From: Spirochaetota bacterium
Lineage (GTDB): Bacteria; Spirochaetota; UBA4802; UB4802
Length of the DNA stretch: 6,634 bases
Direction: 5' to 3'
Assembly (NCBI GenBank): GCA_018399855.1
Contig: JAGYNX010000108.1
Location: 1-6,634 of the forward strand
Below are positions 6,401 through 6,634 of the stretch, one piece after another (the first letter of the stretch is position 1; each line of letters opens with the position of its first letter). The notes under the pieces are model-generated. The model ran no database searches. It was not told the origin of the DNA and saw only the letters and a list, made by a program, of their open reading frames with translations. A program made the position numbers and the translations under genes.

Positions 6401-6634
6401 CCACTCTGGGAGGCGGGTGCCAAGGCCCAGGGGCTTGTTATTGCCGCAAATATGGATGGCATCAATATACCTGATGGAATTGTACTGTCGGCTGATTTAT
6501 ACAAGCGGGTTAAAGATGGAAATATTGATAATCCCCGTTTTAAACGTAAGCTCATATACATGCTGAAAAAATATATCGATCAGTTCACCGATTACCGTTT
6601 TGGTAATCCCCACAAGCCAATGCTCTTGTCAGTG
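3440..6634 (+). CDS. Large protein with a C-terminal PEP synthase/PPDK-type ATP-binding domain (partial, runs off the right edge)
   Basis: One uninterrupted frame of at least 1,065 codons continues past the window. Numbered from 3440, residues from about 985 match the start of the pyruvate phosphate dikinase / PEP synthase ATP-binding domain (PPDK_N). GAKAQGLVIAANMDGINIPDGIVL (from 993) corresponds to the GGKGANLGEM...GLPVPPGF segment of the family. FGNPHKPMLLSV at the very end corresponds to FGDPENPLLVSV, which in PPDK is followed by RSG. In that family the domain transfers phosphate from ATP. The preceding ~985 residues are rich in charged and leucine residues, look mostly helical, and have no signal peptide or clear membrane span. 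I do not recognise a named domain there, though GIPSMYGSYKEKKFDTL (773-789) looks like a conserved motif. A swivelling phospho-histidine domain, if present, would lie beyond the window. The start is uncertain: ATGs at 3434, 3440 and 3467 all lack a ribosome site, and an in-frame stop at 3416 sets the limit. Classical PPDK and PEP synthase place this domain at the N-terminus, so the arrangement is unusual. Confidence 0.82.
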   Translation, partial: MRLISGLYQMIDQDVYEVHNIILPVKDKVGARKKVENLVAEMTHPNIDWKYMVSGLRSYLYDYIYELEEYSSTVLPVLFHYLAEATQRKRGSTLRAADTFFDRYIFLIRKDISGETTLSETTTYFDHAVIEFCEILEEDSKDGFFLEGVNERILNCAELLIERDDDFSEIVHRLLKLLILQYGIYVRNAVVIKNGEFEKLKEIWRHDESEPKDDRDILRKLLYSVSQTQYEDSLQSLEKQGESNPRGQLDSFKNIIDFTHNAKTWERICVISRDLIEEDVIKNDGYILNLLSYLVDKSQQGSDPQLQLFMSRTVASVCSILVRKKKTNLLRQVLNLVLPQLLREIERGGNYYSAFGAIYNLGKTIIETEKTYLVDHFVDMLVRSRFCFPSFTGIASDWSVIVNSSHLENIRTWMRLIELNPPLMKKLAASLIANLKLGGVFLKDTDVFQRDVSRLLNSDYGKVFYLITSLAAVFPAFYHDIGATGNIRAFTERIDTNHQMNDMIHFIRKQVHVESSSRTVILLQRVMEFWMTGDKTVLEGLVPDEVYASLDHVYRLINLDNESVAMRIYTEIRHDFPELVHEKFWDFLSMVDKNRFVEAVKNHDFKDMDPDEEDDALRCFIEYFNTWFPAEMTKMLHHIAGMFDIDTSRKKIWRFVYEIPDDDFRQLFENVSRLDVSKVNVERFITFLHIYRMIFDKYNFSDVRAVEKLKLYAEEDLFTPVDGLFEALRCDDVFYALSVLLEQQYHLKWDVLLSDKVFEPLDTIEFKRHIAFGIPSMYGSYKEKKFDTLKVFFHCNLIRQRLFETLIEKINIYPHEPVQYTNLKRVFKLFIQSFEVDGIANYEMRSIASLLDTPNCTLTQFRDIVKSLLDIHGEISDTFNDTFKVVSKVAVKNIGIENIHADFIPADQPDNPEVIIDRFMRNQIMQSPLLQLMDNLLLRLKLRLAKVTGYVEDQVVLNKVNRRPYRGNLVQPIRKSESAERMDELFVPLWEAGAKAQGLVIAANMDGINIPDGIVLSADLYKRVKDGNIDNPRFKRKLIYMLKKYIDQFTDYRFGNPHKPMLLSV

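Noticed and set aside
4141..6561. Several minus-strand open frames opposite the large gene
   Set aside because: All are antisense shadows of the long uninterrupted + strand frame, without ribosome sites or recognisable products.

Overview
The window carries three complete protein genes and one large gene that runs off the right edge, all on the + strand. I see no supported gene on the - strand. Base composition is moderate to AT-rich. Shine-Dalgarno sites are clear for two genes (rpmE and the sigma factor), and there are no tRNA, rRNA, CRISPR or transposase signatures. The rho-rpmE pair, a four-cysteine L31 and a PPDK-type ATP-binding protein fit a diderm bacterium. A spirochaete-like lineage is a guess from the look of the proteins, not something the sequence proves.

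Layout. Bases 1-219 are a non-coding leader with a TATAAT hexamer and two small hairpins, upstream of rho (220-1638). Rho is the RNA-dependent ATPase that terminates transcription. 68 bases later comes rpmE (1707-1907), ribosomal protein L31 of the zinc-binding type, ending in a hairpin at 1939-1965. A 519-base gap (1908-2426) has no convincing gene but is unusually structured. It holds a 14-bp inverted repeat, overlapping palindromes that could form mutually exclusive folds, and five copies of the heptamer AGATATT/AATATCT. It ends at a sigma-70 family factor (2427-3263) with a strong ribosome binding site and altered promoter-contact residues. A 12-bp hairpin (3310-3339) separates this from a long reading frame (about 3440 to the window end, more than 1,060 codons). 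That frame is an unfamiliar, probably helical region of nearly 1,000 residues leading into the start of a PEP synthase / pyruvate phosphate dikinase type ATP-binding domain.

How they fit together. rho and rpmE look co-transcribed and belong to core gene expression. The sigma factor appears to be its own transcription unit, with a candidate extended -10 promoter and a repeat-rich upstream region suggesting tight control. The large PPDK_N-type gene has its own candidate promoter after the sigma-gene hairpin. Whether the sigma factor controls it cannot be told from this window. The most interesting parts are the large N-terminally extended PPDK_N protein, the repeated motif upstream of the sigma gene, and the altered DNA-contact residues of that sigma factor.
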